64,000 nt of DNA from Verrucomicrobium sp. BvORR034. GTDB taxonomy: Bacteria; Verrucomicrobiota; Verrucomicrobiia; Verrucomicrobiales; Verrucomicrobiaceae. Below, piece by piece: positions 32,553-41,526 of this stretch. Within the stretch, counting starts at the first letter, position 1; each line of letters begins with the position of its first letter. Below the pieces are notes generated by a model. That model was given only the letters and a program-made list of their open reading frames with translations. It did not search any database and was not told the DNA's origin. The stretch is from positions 1-64,000 of the forward strand of contig NZ_BATQ01000019.1 in NCBI RefSeq assembly GCF_000739635.1, in the 5' to 3' direction. The position numbers were made by a program, and so were the translations under genes.

Positions 32553-33395
32553 TCAATTGCCTTCAGGGTTTGCAAGCTCCTCCTGTTCATCAACCCAGTT
32601 TTTTAGCTCATCGAACTTCGCGGCCAGTGCCACTTGGTTGGTGGCATAGCTGGTCTTCAGCACGGTGAGTCCGTCGCCGGCGGGCAGGTAGCGTGAAAAA
32701 TATTCGCCGGCGGTTGTTTCCCCTCCCAGGAACTGTTTGGCAAGCTGCCACGGTCCTGCCTTGAGCTGGGTCAACACCGAGGCGGCGTTCAGAATCAGTA
32801 TGCCCGCGGAATCAATGGGGGGAGCTTCTGTGGCCCACTGTCCGCCCTGGGCCAGCTTCCCGGTGGCAAAGACTTCAACAAATTTCGACAAGTTGCCTGC
32901 GGACACGATGCCCCCACTTTCCTGTACGCTCTGTGAGATGGCATCGACAATGACTTGGCCAGCGGTTTCCATCAGCTTCTGGACCTCGACCAGAGAGTCA
33001 GAAAGTTCTCCGGCTGCTGGGTCTCTTGCGAAATAGGCTGAGATGGTGGGAATCAATCCAAAGATGTCTGCATGAGCCTTTGATGTCGCAGCGGACGAGG
33101 CCTGGGTGGTCCAGGTCTGAAGTTGGGGGTACCATGAGGCCAATTGGCCGGAGGCATCATTGGGGGCCAGGGAAAGGGCGGTTGTGGCGCGGGTGGCGAT
33201 GTCCTGAAGGATTTCTGAGTTCACCAGGCTCGTCAATCCCGGGCCAGCGGGGAGATAGTCTGCATCTGGCCTGGGGGGGGCGACGGGCGCTCCGATGACT
33301 TCTGAACTGCGGTCAGGCACGCTGTCCAGCCCAAGGGAGGCGATGGTGCTCATGCACAATCTCATCGGCACAAGGATCAAGAGGGAGGTTTTCAT
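32553..33395 (-). CDS. Secreted hypothetical protein, end of the amidase operon
   Basis: 280 residues. Residues 1-20 (MKTSLLILVPMRLCMSTIAS) form a signal peptide or anchor. The mature part is mostly helical (ATRATTALSLAPNDA, SLVEVQKLMETAGQVIVDAI, KTSYATNQVALAAKFDELKN) with a Pro-rich segment after the signal (VIGAPVAPPRPDADYLPAG). No domain is recognised. It starts five bases after the preceding gene's stop codon, so the three genes of this minus-strand run are likely one transcription unit. The 'SVPDRSSEVIGAPV' segment could be a processing site, which is guesswork. Confidence 0.65.
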   Translation of the reverse strand: MKTSLLILVPMRLCMSTIASLGLDSVPDRSSEVIGAPVAPPRPDADYLPAGPGLTSLVNSEILQDIATRATTALSLAPNDASGQLASWYPQLQTWTTQASSAATSKAHADIFGLIPTISAYFARDPAAGELSDSLVEVQKLMETAGQVIVDAISQSVQESGGIVSAGNLSKFVEVFATGKLAQGGQWATEAPPIDSAGILILNAASVLTQLKAGPWQLAKQFLGGETTAGEYFSRYLPAGDGLTVLKTSYATNQVALAAKFDELKNWVDEQEELANPEGN

Positions 33396-33399
33396 CCGG

Positions 33400-34173
33400 C
33401 TACTTTTGGTTTGTCGCAATTTCAAACCATCCCACTTGGTTTCCTCCAGACAGGTGGTTGGAAGCTTGCACTACTTCAATCGAACCGTCGCTTGCTACGC
33501 GGCCAATGGTAAACGCTGTTCCCTTCAATGGTTTGGGGAGGGCAACCTCAACCAGTGTGTTTGTATTGAGGTTGTAGGCGTAGAGTTTTGTCTGCGCGAT
33601 ACTGTGACCTTCGCAACATCCCACGGGCTTCCCATCTCCGCCCATCGCCTGCACATGATACTCTGCGATCAAAGTGTTGTTGTTGATCCATTCCCAGGTC
33701 TCAAATCCTTTTGTGCCATCGCCAGGCGGCTGTTTGGGTAGAGCGGTTCGCTGCTTCGTTTCAGGGTCGATCACAAAGGCGTTGCGATTGCCCGAAACGA
33801 TCACCACCCGGGAGATGCCTGTCTTGCTCCGCATCGAGATGAATGGAAGCTCCTCCGTTGCCTGAAAGATGACTTCTCCCTTCAAGTTCTTGATCGCTCC
33901 CTTGGACGTGGGCTGGGTGTGCCAGACGTACTCAGACCGCGGGGAACTGTGGAGAGTGTTTGGATCGGTTTTCGCGGTCCGGGGAACGAGCTGGACAGCC
34001 GCTTCGGCTGCGCTGTTTTCAAGGTGAGCCGATGGTGATGGAAGGATGCCGGGATGGTTCTCGGCACGAAGGGCGTTCGACGGATCTGTCTCGTTGCGTT
34101 GTCTTTGAAAAAGTGCAAAGACAAGAAAGATCAAGAGTCCGAACAAAATAAAGGCAATGATATTCTTCTTCAT
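33400..34173 (-). CDS. Anchored hypothetical protein of the amidase operon
   Basis: 257 residues. A single N-terminal transmembrane helix (MKKNIIAFILFGLLIFLVFALF) is followed by a disordered stretch to about residue 75. The C-terminal part has beta-strand-rich segments (VVIVSGNRNAFVIDPETKQR, ETWEWINNNTLIAEYHVQA, LYAYNLNTNTLVEV) that look like beta-propeller blades, one carrying a Cys-Cys pair (VGCCEGHS). The ATG overlaps the stop codon of the large amidase by four bases, so the two are co-translated. The partner may be the amidase itself. The family is not recognised. Confidence 0.65.
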   Translation of the reverse strand: MKKNIIAFILFGLLIFLVFALFQRQRNETDPSNALRAENHPGILPSPSAHLENSAAEAAVQLVPRTAKTDPNTLHSSPRSEYVWHTQPTSKGAIKNLKGEVIFQATEELPFISMRSKTGISRVVIVSGNRNAFVIDPETKQRTALPKQPPGDGTKGFETWEWINNNTLIAEYHVQAMGGDGKPVGCCEGHSIAQTKLYAYNLNTNTLVEVALPKPLKGTAFTIGRVASDGSIEVVQASNHLSGGNQVGWFEIATNQK

Positions 34174-37100
34174 GGTGTAGCTTCCGGCTGCGATTTGAGA
34201 TCATGGATGATACCATCCCGCATGGCGTTGGTGATCGCCGTCTTAACTGCTCCCGCGTTTGGACCAGTATTCAGCAGGATGTCAACAGCGTCGTCAGTGG
34301 GGTCGGATGGCGTGTGTGCCCCGAAGTCAATAAATTCAACTTCACAATATCCTGCTCTCACCGGATGATAGTCGTTCTCGTTGCCCAGATAGGTGTCGGT
34401 GGCAACCGTCGTGTCCAGCAAGACCTCCGCACGGCGGTTGCATCCGGCATCGAAGGGTTGCATTGCCGTTACCATGCGGTCTAAGACCGCATCAATGAAA
34501 TCAATATCTTCTTGCAAAGAGCCCGTCAAATTTGGGTCTTGTCGTACTTCCAGAGATCCACGAGCGGTATGTTGCTGCGATGCGTTGAAGTGGATGATGA
34601 ATATTTGGTCTGCGCCATTGTCACGTGCCAGGTATGCCCGGTCACGGCCAGAGATTGCCGTGTCAGTGCTTCTGGTGATAAGCACCTTGAGGTTGAGGTG
34701 CTCGTTTTGCGCATGCGCCTCAAGTGAGGTCTTCAAGGCTAGGCCATAGCTAAGCGCCATCGTCTTCTCCATCACGCCACTTGGACTTGTGGCGTGGTTC
34801 CAGGAAGCCGAAGGAAAATCAGTTTGTGGAGTGCCGCCGTGGCCGGGGTCGATCACAATCACAGCTTGAACATCTAAATCACCAAGCTCAATTGGCGTTT
34901 GGGTTCCTTCAACCTGGATCTTGATGCGAGCCTTGTTAAAACCAATCGGCGGCAGATTGACCCGAATCGCGGTGAAGCCGTCGACGCCAATTGTCGTCTC
35001 CGCCTGTTCTTGAGAAATACGACTATACGAGTGCGCGCCATAGGCCGTTGATGCTTCAAATCGGTCCTGGTGGGTTGCTGCTGCCTCAGCCCAATCTCCT
35101 CGAAAACTTGGCTCGCTCTGCCCCTCTGGGGTAAATTTTGGATCCATAGACCAAGTCACCTTCTTGTTCTTCAACACTACGCCGACTCTCACTTTCAGTT
35201 CCCGATGGGCGATGCGGTTGGTGTTCGGTGCTTCCTCTACAGTTGGATTACTCTCAGGAAGCGATTTTGGGACTTCAGAACCAGTAATTTCATTGTTGTC
35301 CGAATCCCGAAGTTTTGGCGACAACTCGACTACATCTACTGGTACCAGCAGTACAGGCTCGAATTCCCCCTCCTCGCCCCGAAGGCCGACAGCGGCGATG
35401 ACTCCGCTGGAGTTGATGTCGATCAGGCCAAAGCCGTTCCAGACAGGAGTTACCCCATCAGCTTCTTTCTCATCGACCAGGGAGACCATGGGCAGGGTTT
35501 GACCGTTGCGCCAGATGGAGCTGCTGCCGTTGCCGATGGCGATGCCCTGGCTGTTCATCTTGCCTCCTGGGATGGAGGTTTGCGTTGCCTCCCATCCGTA
35601 CAGGCTCTTGATGTGGGAACTGGTGGCATAGGGACCGGAGGGGATGACAAGGATGGGTCGGCCCACGGTGCTTGTCGGAGGAGGTGACTCGATGATCTTG
35701 ACGGAGTTGCCCGCGAAGCTCCCGGTCAGTGCCTCCAACGCGCCGGCGGGATTGATGAGGTGGAAGGCGGATCCCGCCTGGAAGTTGTTGAGGTCTTTCA
35801 GAATGCCAAAGCCGGAGCGGGTGGTGCCGCGCACTTCGTAACGGGTGCCGGATTCAACCTGACTGTCGACTTCCACCACGCTGCAGGCTCCCAGGACATA
35901 GGTGGTGTCCAAGGAGTATTCGAATACCTGCCCGTTGATCTGAAGCTCGGATTCGAGGGTGGCGACAAGGTGATTGGGGGTAAAGTTCGGGGTGAAGTCC
36001 GACTCTTCCAGGTTCCAGCTGAGTCCTCCGGGAAGGTACCGGGCGAGGTGGGTCTTCTCCAGGGAGCCTGACGTGGTTGTTTCATAGAGCTTCTGGCTGA
36101 TGATCAGCTGCGGGGTGGCGGTGCTTGAGGCCCAGCGGACGGCTCCGGGGCCGTATTCCGGGTAGACGCCACAATCAGGCTGGCCCAGGGACGTGACCTC
36201 GCCGTAGATGGCGCCGGTATTGTCTAAACCTGTGACCACCTGCACCTTCCTGGTCTGGGTCTGGCTGGGAGCGCCTGGCTTTTTGTCGAGCAGGGCCACG
36301 GCAGTGTTGAGCTCTGTCCACGTGCCGTCCTTCCACACGGCAAACTGTCTGTCCACGGGATCGCAGGAGCATGAGTCCTCATCCTGAAATTCGCCAAGGA
36401 CTTCGCTGTTGTCATTGATGAACTTGGGGCTCCAGACGCCGCCCAAGGGGATCACCAGATAGCGGCTTTCCGGAGCGCGCAGCCAGTTGACGACGGGATC
36501 ATTGGGGTCGGCGTCAAGGGTGTCGTCCAGTCCGTCTGCATCGGTGTCGGGCGGAGGCGTCAGGTTGTTGGCCACAGGAGAGCTTCGTCTGGCCACCTCT
36601 TTTGCGGAGGCACCTTTGCTTTCTCTATCGTCAGACGTGGCTCTTGCGGCGGCCTTCTGCAGAGTGCCCGCTGCATCCGGGGCAGTGCCTTTTCCCGGGC
36701 TGCCCAGGTCGGCCACAAGGGGATCACGGCCAAGCAGATACTCGACGAAGTTCTCATGGCCGTCTTCATCGGGATCCGCGAAACTAACGGTGGGGTCCAC
36801 CGGATCCAGCCCGTAGCGCAGCTTCCAGACATTGGGCACGCCGTCGTTGGCCCAGCTCAGGGCTGCGGCTCCGGAATCCCCGAGATCTTCTCCCGCCCAG
36901 TACCTTTCCGTGAGCGAGTAGCCGGTGCCTCCGGTGTCGCTGTCAGCGAAGAGGGGATCGGAGGTGTCGACACCGAAAAAGTCCACAATGACATCGGGAA
37001 TGCCCGCGCCAGTGGTATCGGTGAGTTCATCGAGCGTCAGATAGCGTGGCACTCCGGCGGGGGTTCTCTTGAGGAGTTCGAGGAATGTGTATCCGAGATT

Positions 37101-37343
37101 GTAATTCGGATCAAGCCCCGCCCTCCATGCCAGCCAGTCATCAAGGCTGTCAGGCTCGTCGAGATACTTCTCATAGCTGGGCGTCCGTGCGGGCGGTTCA
37201 GTGTATCCGTGAGCCGGATTCCTTTTTCCTTCTCCGTGGCCCTGAGGCCCGAGGGGGCACATCACGGCACCTACCATGAAGAGGGTGTGAAGAACTGCTC
37301 TGAGTCGAAATGGAAGGGGCGAACAGACTGATGCCTTCAACAT
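34170..37343 (-). CDS. Large modular secreted N-acetylmuramoyl-L-alanine amidase
   Basis: 1057 residues. Signal peptide within residues 1-35 (HTLFMVGAVMCPLG). Residues about 40-215 show Ca-loop repeats of the thrombospondin type 3 kind (DSDTGGTGYSLTERYWAGEDLGDSG region and DPDEDGHENFVEYLLGRDPL), followed by DTDADGLDDTLDADPNDP near 270. Residues about 285-720 have HAF-type repeated blades (INDNSEVLGEF, LDNTGAIYGEV, MNSQGIAIGNGSSSIW, INSSGVIAAVG). The C-terminal 240 residues are an Amidase_3 domain: VIVIDPGHGGTPQ, VMEKTMALSYGLAL, LITRSTDTAISGRDRAYLA, IFIIHFNAS, and late Glu in CEVEFIDFG. It likely cleaves peptidoglycan at the surface after binding through the blades. The C-terminal half is lower in GC than the N-terminal half. 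It is first in a three-gene operon. Confidence 0.85.
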   Translation of the reverse strand: MLKASVCSPLPFRLRAVLHTLFMVGAVMCPLGPQGHGEGKRNPAHGYTEPPARTPSYEKYLDEPDSLDDWLAWRAGLDPNYNLGYTFLELLKRTPAGVPRYLTLDELTDTTGAGIPDVIVDFFGVDTSDPLFADSDTGGTGYSLTERYWAGEDLGDSGAAALSWANDGVPNVWKLRYGLDPVDPTVSFADPDEDGHENFVEYLLGRDPLVADLGSPGKGTAPDAAGTLQKAAARATSDDRESKGASAKEVARRSSPVANNLTPPPDTDADGLDDTLDADPNDPVVNWLRAPESRYLVIPLGGVWSPKFINDNSEVLGEFQDEDSCSCDPVDRQFAVWKDGTWTELNTAVALLDKKPGAPSQTQTRKVQVVTGLDNTGAIYGEVTSLGQPDCGVYPEYGPGAVRWASSTATPQLIISQKLYETTTSGSLEKTHLARYLPGGLSWNLEESDFTPNFTPNHLVATLESELQINGQVFEYSLDTTYVLGACSVVEVDSQVESGTRYEVRGTTRSGFGILKDLNNFQAGSAFHLINPAGALEALTGSFAGNSVKIIESPPPTSTVGRPILVIPSGPYATSSHIKSLYGWEATQTSIPGGKMNSQGIAIGNGSSSIWRNGQTLPMVSLVDEKEADGVTPVWNGFGLIDINSSGVIAAVGLRGEEGEFEPVLLVPVDVVELSPKLRDSDNNEITGSEVPKSLPESNPTVEEAPNTNRIAHRELKVRVGVVLKNKKVTWSMDPKFTPEGQSEPSFRGDWAEAAATHQDRFEASTAYGAHSYSRISQEQAETTIGVDGFTAIRVNLPPIGFNKARIKIQVEGTQTPIELGDLDVQAVIVIDPGHGGTPQTDFPSASWNHATSPSGVMEKTMALSYGLALKTSLEAHAQNEHLNLKVLITRSTDTAISGRDRAYLARDNGADQIFIIHFNASQQHTARGSLEVRQDPNLTGSLQEDIDFIDAVLDRMVTAMQPFDAGCNRRAEVLLDTTVATDTYLGNENDYHPVRAGYCEVEFIDFGAHTPSDPTDDAVDILLNTGPNAGAVKTAITNAMRDGIIHDLKSQPEATP

Positions 37344-37635
37344 GGCCGGAGGGATTTAGTTCCGACCTCCCCTTGTGGAGTCAGCCAAATTAGCGTTATG
37401 TATATTAACTTGGTGTAGTATCAGTTGCTCCACTAAATTGTCAATGGCATGCAGGAAAATAAATCTTCTCCGATAACCGATGAGCCTTCCTTTTGAAGGA
37501 ACTGGGAATTTTTCCATGCGGTCATTTCACTGCTCAGATTTTTTTGCGACGATGAACTATTGCGCCGTGGTTGGTTTAACCAGGAGATCGGAGGGGTATC
37601 CTGTCAGTTTCGTAAAGTGGCGGGTTCGGCAACTT
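37344..37635. promoter_or_regulatory. Divergent AT-rich promoter region
   Basis: About 290 bases between the amidase operon and the TPR-redoxin gene, strikingly AT-rich around 37380-37470 (including TATATT near 37400). It probably drives both directions. A CCTTC-CTTTT-GAAGG hairpin lies near 37485-37500. No exact -35/-10 pair is asserted. Confidence 0.4.
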
Positions 37636-39849
37636 ATGCCGAAGCTGCGGCTCGTGCGTGGTGTTGTATTCCACGTGTCCCTGGCCGTGTGTACCGTGGG
37701 GGCTCTCGCTGACGATCCATTGCCGAATCACGGTTCCCATCAAGGAACTTTCAGGGGCGTCCCGTATGAGGCGGCGGTTTTGACGCCGGGCACGGGCCGG
37801 GTGCACTTTCCTATCAGCTCGGCCGATCCGCGGGCGCAGAAGTTTTTTGAGCAGGGGGTTGGTCTGCTGCATGGCTTTGGGTACTTCGAGGCGGAGCGTT
37901 CTTTTAAGCAGGTGATTCTGTTGGATCGAAACTGCGCCATGGGATATTGGGGCTGCGCCATGGCCAACTGGAGCAATGTGGACCGGGCTCGCAGTTTGAT
38001 TGCCGAGGCGGCAAGGCGTCAGGATGGTGCCACGGAACGGGAGAAAGCGTGGATTCAGGCTGGGGTGGCGTACTTTTCACGAGATGCCAGCACCAAGCGT
38101 GAACGATGGACCATTCTCTTGGATGACCTTGAGGAGATCAGCCGGCACCATCCCGAGGATCTGGAGGCGAAGGCTTTCTATGTGTGGGCGGCATGGCGGG
38201 CAAGGGAAGATCGCGTGCAGGGTGTGAATACGAAGCGGGTGGAGCAGAGGTTCGCGGAAATCTTTGAAGCGGAGCCGGAGCATCCAGCACATCACTATTT
38301 CATTCACTGGTGGGACGGGCCCCAGGCGGCGCGCGGGCTGCCCTCGGTTGATGTCTGCGGCCCCTCGGCTGCCGCGATCGCTCACATGTGGCACATGCCA
38401 GGTCACATTTTCACGCGGCTGAACCGCTATGCAGAGGCTGCGTGGCACCAGGAGGCGGCGACCAGGGTGGATCATGCCTGGCTTTTGAAGTCGCGAATTC
38501 TGCCGGACCAGATCCACAACTATGCCCACAATTCGGACTGGTTGATCCGCAGTCTGGTCCGCCTGGGGCGCGCCGGCGAGGCTATGACGATTGCTCGCAA
38601 TCTTATCGAGATCCCCCGGCACCCGTCTTACAACACGCCTCAAAGAGACCGGAGCACTTCTGCCTACGGTCAAAAATACCTCTGGGAGATCCCTCTTCAG
38701 TTCGAGCTCTGGGATGACGTTCTGGCGCTGGAGGGATCACCCTATCTCGATGCAGGGGCAGTATCTGGCGTGAGTGTGGAGCGGTGGCGGGCGCTGGGCG
38801 TGGCCGCCTTTTTCAAGGGGGACGAGTCGCGTCTTCGTCAGTGTCTGGCCAGGCTTCAGGATCAGCCGCCCGCCACGTCCGGTGCTACTGAAGGTTCGAG
38901 GTCGCAGGTGGCGAAGGCCCCAGCGGCAGCGGCCACAAAAAGACGCAAGACGGCTCTCAGTGAAGATCCTCCTGAGGACAGGGCGGCTCCTGCCATTGCG
39001 GAACTTCGGGCACTGGTTGCCATGAATGAGCAGCAGGATGCAAAGGTGGTGCTGGATCTTTTGGGCCGGTCGAATGACATCCCCAAAGAAAGGTTGTTGC
39101 GGTACCACCTTTTGCTTGAAGAGACCTCGCAGGCGCTGGTGTTGAGCAAGCAACTAGATGACGATGTCATAGGGCTGCATCTCAAACTGGAGGCTGTCCT
39201 AGCCTTCCAGCAGCAGGGTGAGGCGAAGGTGCTGTTTGAAAAGCTGCGTCATTCCGCAGCTATGGCGGATGAGAATCTTCCTGCGATCCGGAGGCTGGAA
39301 TCCTTGGCCGGGGACTGGGGCATGTCTGGCAACTGGCGGATTGCCCCAGGGGTGGAAGGTACTAGGAAAAGGCAACAGGTGCCTGAATCGATGGGACCCC
39401 TTTACTGGAAGCCTGCCTCTGCGGCGCATCTCCGGCTGACGGATGCTCTGGGAAAACCGGTGGATATTTTGGAGGAGCACGCTGGACGGCCATTTGTGCT
39501 GATCTTCCATCTCGGCAGTGACTGCGCCCACTGCGTGGAGCAGTTGCAGGGGTTCACTGCCGTTTTGGAGGAGTACCAAAAATTGGGAGTGGATCTGGTG
39601 GTGGTGGGCAGCCAGCCATCGCTGAAGGCGGAGTCACCGGACAAGGCGACTACCATGACATTATTCACAGACCCTGGGCTTGAGCAGTTCAAGGCCTGGC
39701 GTTGTTTTGATGACTTTGAGAACCAACCGCTTCACGGCACCTTTCTCGTGGATGGAAAGGGCAATGTCCGTTGGTGGGATGTGGGGCGGAAGCCCTTCAG
39801 CAATGCGCGATTTCTACTGGAGGAGGGAAGGAGATTGTTGCGGTGGTGA
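37636..39849 (+). CDS. TPR protein with C-terminal redoxin (AhpC/TSA-like) domain
   Basis: 737 residues. Signal peptide MPKLRLVRGVVFHVSLAVCT, cleavage near ALA-DD. A short segment ends in FPISSADPRAQKFFEQGVGL, then helical repeats (GYFEAERSFKQVILLDRNCA, KAWIQAGVAYFSRD, AKAFYVWAAWRARED, HMWHMPGHIFTRLNRYAEAA). The last 160 residues are thioredoxin-like: LTDALGKPVDILEEHAGRPF, VLIFHLGSDCAHCVEQLQGF with the redox CAHC motif, VVVGSQPS, and GTFLVDGKGNVRWWDVG. It probably works in the periplasm in thiol oxidoreduction or as a peroxiredoxin-like partner. The chosen ATG is the one at the signal peptide; the frame runs about 52 codons further upstream. Its 3' end overlaps the end of mpl by 36 bases (convergent). 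Confidence 0.8.
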   Translation: MPKLRLVRGVVFHVSLAVCTVGALADDPLPNHGSHQGTFRGVPYEAAVLTPGTGRVHFPISSADPRAQKFFEQGVGLLHGFGYFEAERSFKQVILLDRNCAMGYWGCAMANWSNVDRARSLIAEAARRQDGATEREKAWIQAGVAYFSRDASTKRERWTILLDDLEEISRHHPEDLEAKAFYVWAAWRAREDRVQGVNTKRVEQRFAEIFEAEPEHPAHHYFIHWWDGPQAARGLPSVDVCGPSAAAIAHMWHMPGHIFTRLNRYAEAAWHQEAATRVDHAWLLKSRILPDQIHNYAHNSDWLIRSLVRLGRAGEAMTIARNLIEIPRHPSYNTPQRDRSTSAYGQKYLWEIPLQFELWDDVLALEGSPYLDAGAVSGVSVERWRALGVAAFFKGDESRLRQCLARLQDQPPATSGATEGSRSQVAKAPAAAATKRRKTALSEDPPEDRAAPAIAELRALVAMNEQQDAKVVLDLLGRSNDIPKERLLRYHLLLEETSQALVLSKQLDDDVIGLHLKLEAVLAFQQQGEAKVLFEKLRHSAAMADENLPAIRRLESLAGDWGMSGNWRIAPGVEGTRKRQQVPESMGPLYWKPASAAHLRLTDALGKPVDILEEHAGRPFVLIFHLGSDCAHCVEQLQGFTAVLEEYQKLGVDLVVVGSQPSLKAESPDKATTMTLFTDPGLEQFKAWRCFDDFENQPLHGTFLVDGKGNVRWWDVGRKPFSNARFLLEEGRRLLRW

Positions 39850-41292
39850 CGTGTTCCCTTTGCTGAATGTTATCTCCTGAATCCGATCAAAAATTGCTTC
39901 ATTCCGGTAGGCCAGGGAAACCATCACCACGTCTCCTTGTTGGTGAAGACTTTGGAACTTCTTAATGAGATCAGCAACCTTGGCCACGTGATGCGCCTCG
40001 ATGCCGCTGCGCCGGATTGCGCTGCAAAGGGCCCGGCTTGAGAAAGCGCGGGAGACCGGGGCGATTTCCAAGGGATCGGTGACCAGGGCCAAGTCCACCC
40101 CGGACAGCGCCCCGGGCAGGGCCGTCTGGTGGGGGCCTTCGGCACCACCGGTGTAGCGAGGCTGGAGCAAGAGCACGAGGCGACGCCGGGGAAAGCGGGC
40201 GCGCGCCGCTTCCACCGCCCCAGCCAGGGCGTGGGGGTGGTAGGCCTCCTCCTTGAGCACGGTGAGATGTGACGAGTTCACGAGGATCTCCTGCCGGCCT
40301 TTCACGGGCTGCCAGGAGGTCAGGGCTTGGGCGGCCTGGTGGAGGGGCACGCCTTCTTGCCGAGCCAGGGTGACGGCAAGGGCAGCATTGATAGCGTAGA
40401 TTTTTCCGAAGGCGGGGAGGCTGAAGGTTTCCCCCATGAAGCGGAAGGTCTGGAGTTCGCGCCCCTGTCGCCAGCCAGTGATCCGGTGCTGGGCGTGTCG
40501 GCAGAATCCGACCGTCTCCGTGCCGGCGAGCTGGTGACGATCAGCGAGAGCGAGCGCTCCGGGGTCATCCGCGTTCAGCACCAGCCCTCCAGAGGGTGGC
40601 AGGAGATCGACCAAGGCCTCGAATCCGGCCCGGTAGGACCGCTCTGCAGGGAAGACCTCGACGTGATCCCAGTGTAGATTGGTCACTAGCACGCGATGGG
40701 GACGGTAGTGGAGGAACTTGGGGTTGAGATCACCCAAGCCGGAAAGGTACTCGTCGCCCTCCAGGACAAAAGGGCCGCTGCGGCGCTGACTGGAGTGGAA
40801 CATTTTCCCAAGATTGGGCGACTCTCCAGCCACGAGGTAGGAGGGGTTCATGCGGGCCGCTTTTAAGATCCACGTCAGCATGGCCGTGGTAGTCGTCTTG
40901 CCGTTGGTGCCCGCCACCACGAGGTTCTGGGTGGTCTGGAGGAAGTACCTTTCCACAAAACCTGCCAGGGTGGACCAGGGGAGGCGGCGTTCCAACACGG
41001 TCGCGACCTCGATATTGGCCGGGCTGAAGTAGCTGCCGATCACCACGTGGTCAGGTGTGGGGGTGAGGTGGGCGGCGGAGAACTCGGTGTGGTAGGAGAT
41101 GCCAGCGTGCTCCAACAATCCACCCATGGGCGGGAAAACGTGCTGGTCCGAACCGGTGATTCGGATCCCCAGTCGCGCCAATTCCATCGCCACCGCCCCC
41201 ATGGCCCGCCCGCAGATACCGACAAAATGGACACGAGCGGGGAAACGGGCCGGTATTGTGCTGGAGGAGCGATTGGGGGTGGGGGAGGGCAT
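39814..41292 (-). CDS. mpl: Mpl-type UDP-N-acetylmuramate:tripeptide ligase
   Basis: 492 residues. The Mur-ligase dinucleotide-like start HFVGICGRAMGAVAMELARL and TGSDQHVFPPM are typical of Mpl. ATP binding uses VVAGTNGKTTTTAM, followed by GPFVLEGDEYLSGLGDLNPK and FLHYRPHRVLVTNLHWDHVEVF, which distinguish Mpl from MurC by the EGDEY segment. Mpl joins UDP-MurNAc to recycled L-Ala-gamma-D-Glu-meso-Dap, so it re-uses murein fragments made by enzymes such as the amidases in this window. It acts in the cytoplasm. ATG at MPSPTPNRSS is preferred, with the Mur motif following 18 residues later; the frame also extends into the rpsA promoter region. It is divergent from rpsA. Confidence 0.88.
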   Translation of the reverse strand: MPSPTPNRSSSTIPARFPARVHFVGICGRAMGAVAMELARLGIRITGSDQHVFPPMGGLLEHAGISYHTEFSAAHLTPTPDHVVIGSYFSPANIEVATVLERRLPWSTLAGFVERYFLQTTQNLVVAGTNGKTTTTAMLTWILKAARMNPSYLVAGESPNLGKMFHSSQRRSGPFVLEGDEYLSGLGDLNPKFLHYRPHRVLVTNLHWDHVEVFPAERSYRAGFEALVDLLPPSGGLVLNADDPGALALADRHQLAGTETVGFCRHAQHRITGWRQGRELQTFRFMGETFSLPAFGKIYAINAALAVTLARQEGVPLHQAAQALTSWQPVKGRQEILVNSSHLTVLKEEAYHPHALAGAVEAARARFPRRRLVLLLQPRYTGGAEGPHQTALPGALSGVDLALVTDPLEIAPVSRAFSSRALCSAIRRSGIEAHHVAKVADLIKKFQSLHQQGDVVMVSLAYRNEAIFDRIQEITFSKGNTSPPQQSPSLLQ

Positions 41293-41526
41293 TTTCTCAG
41301 GGAATTTAGCCCGCGGAGCCCCCGTCTGGCCAGTTTTTCGGCAGCTTTTCAGCGGTGCCCGGGGCGAAAAAACTTGCTTTCGACCCAAAACCCCCGAACG
41401 TCCCGGCCCGCTTCATTCCGGCCTTTAACTTCACGTTCGCTGCGGGGCCTCAAGGCAGGACGAACAGCGCCCCAGGCAGCCCCGCGGCGTTTCAGTGGCA
41501 ACATTACAAACCCAAGAATAATACAC

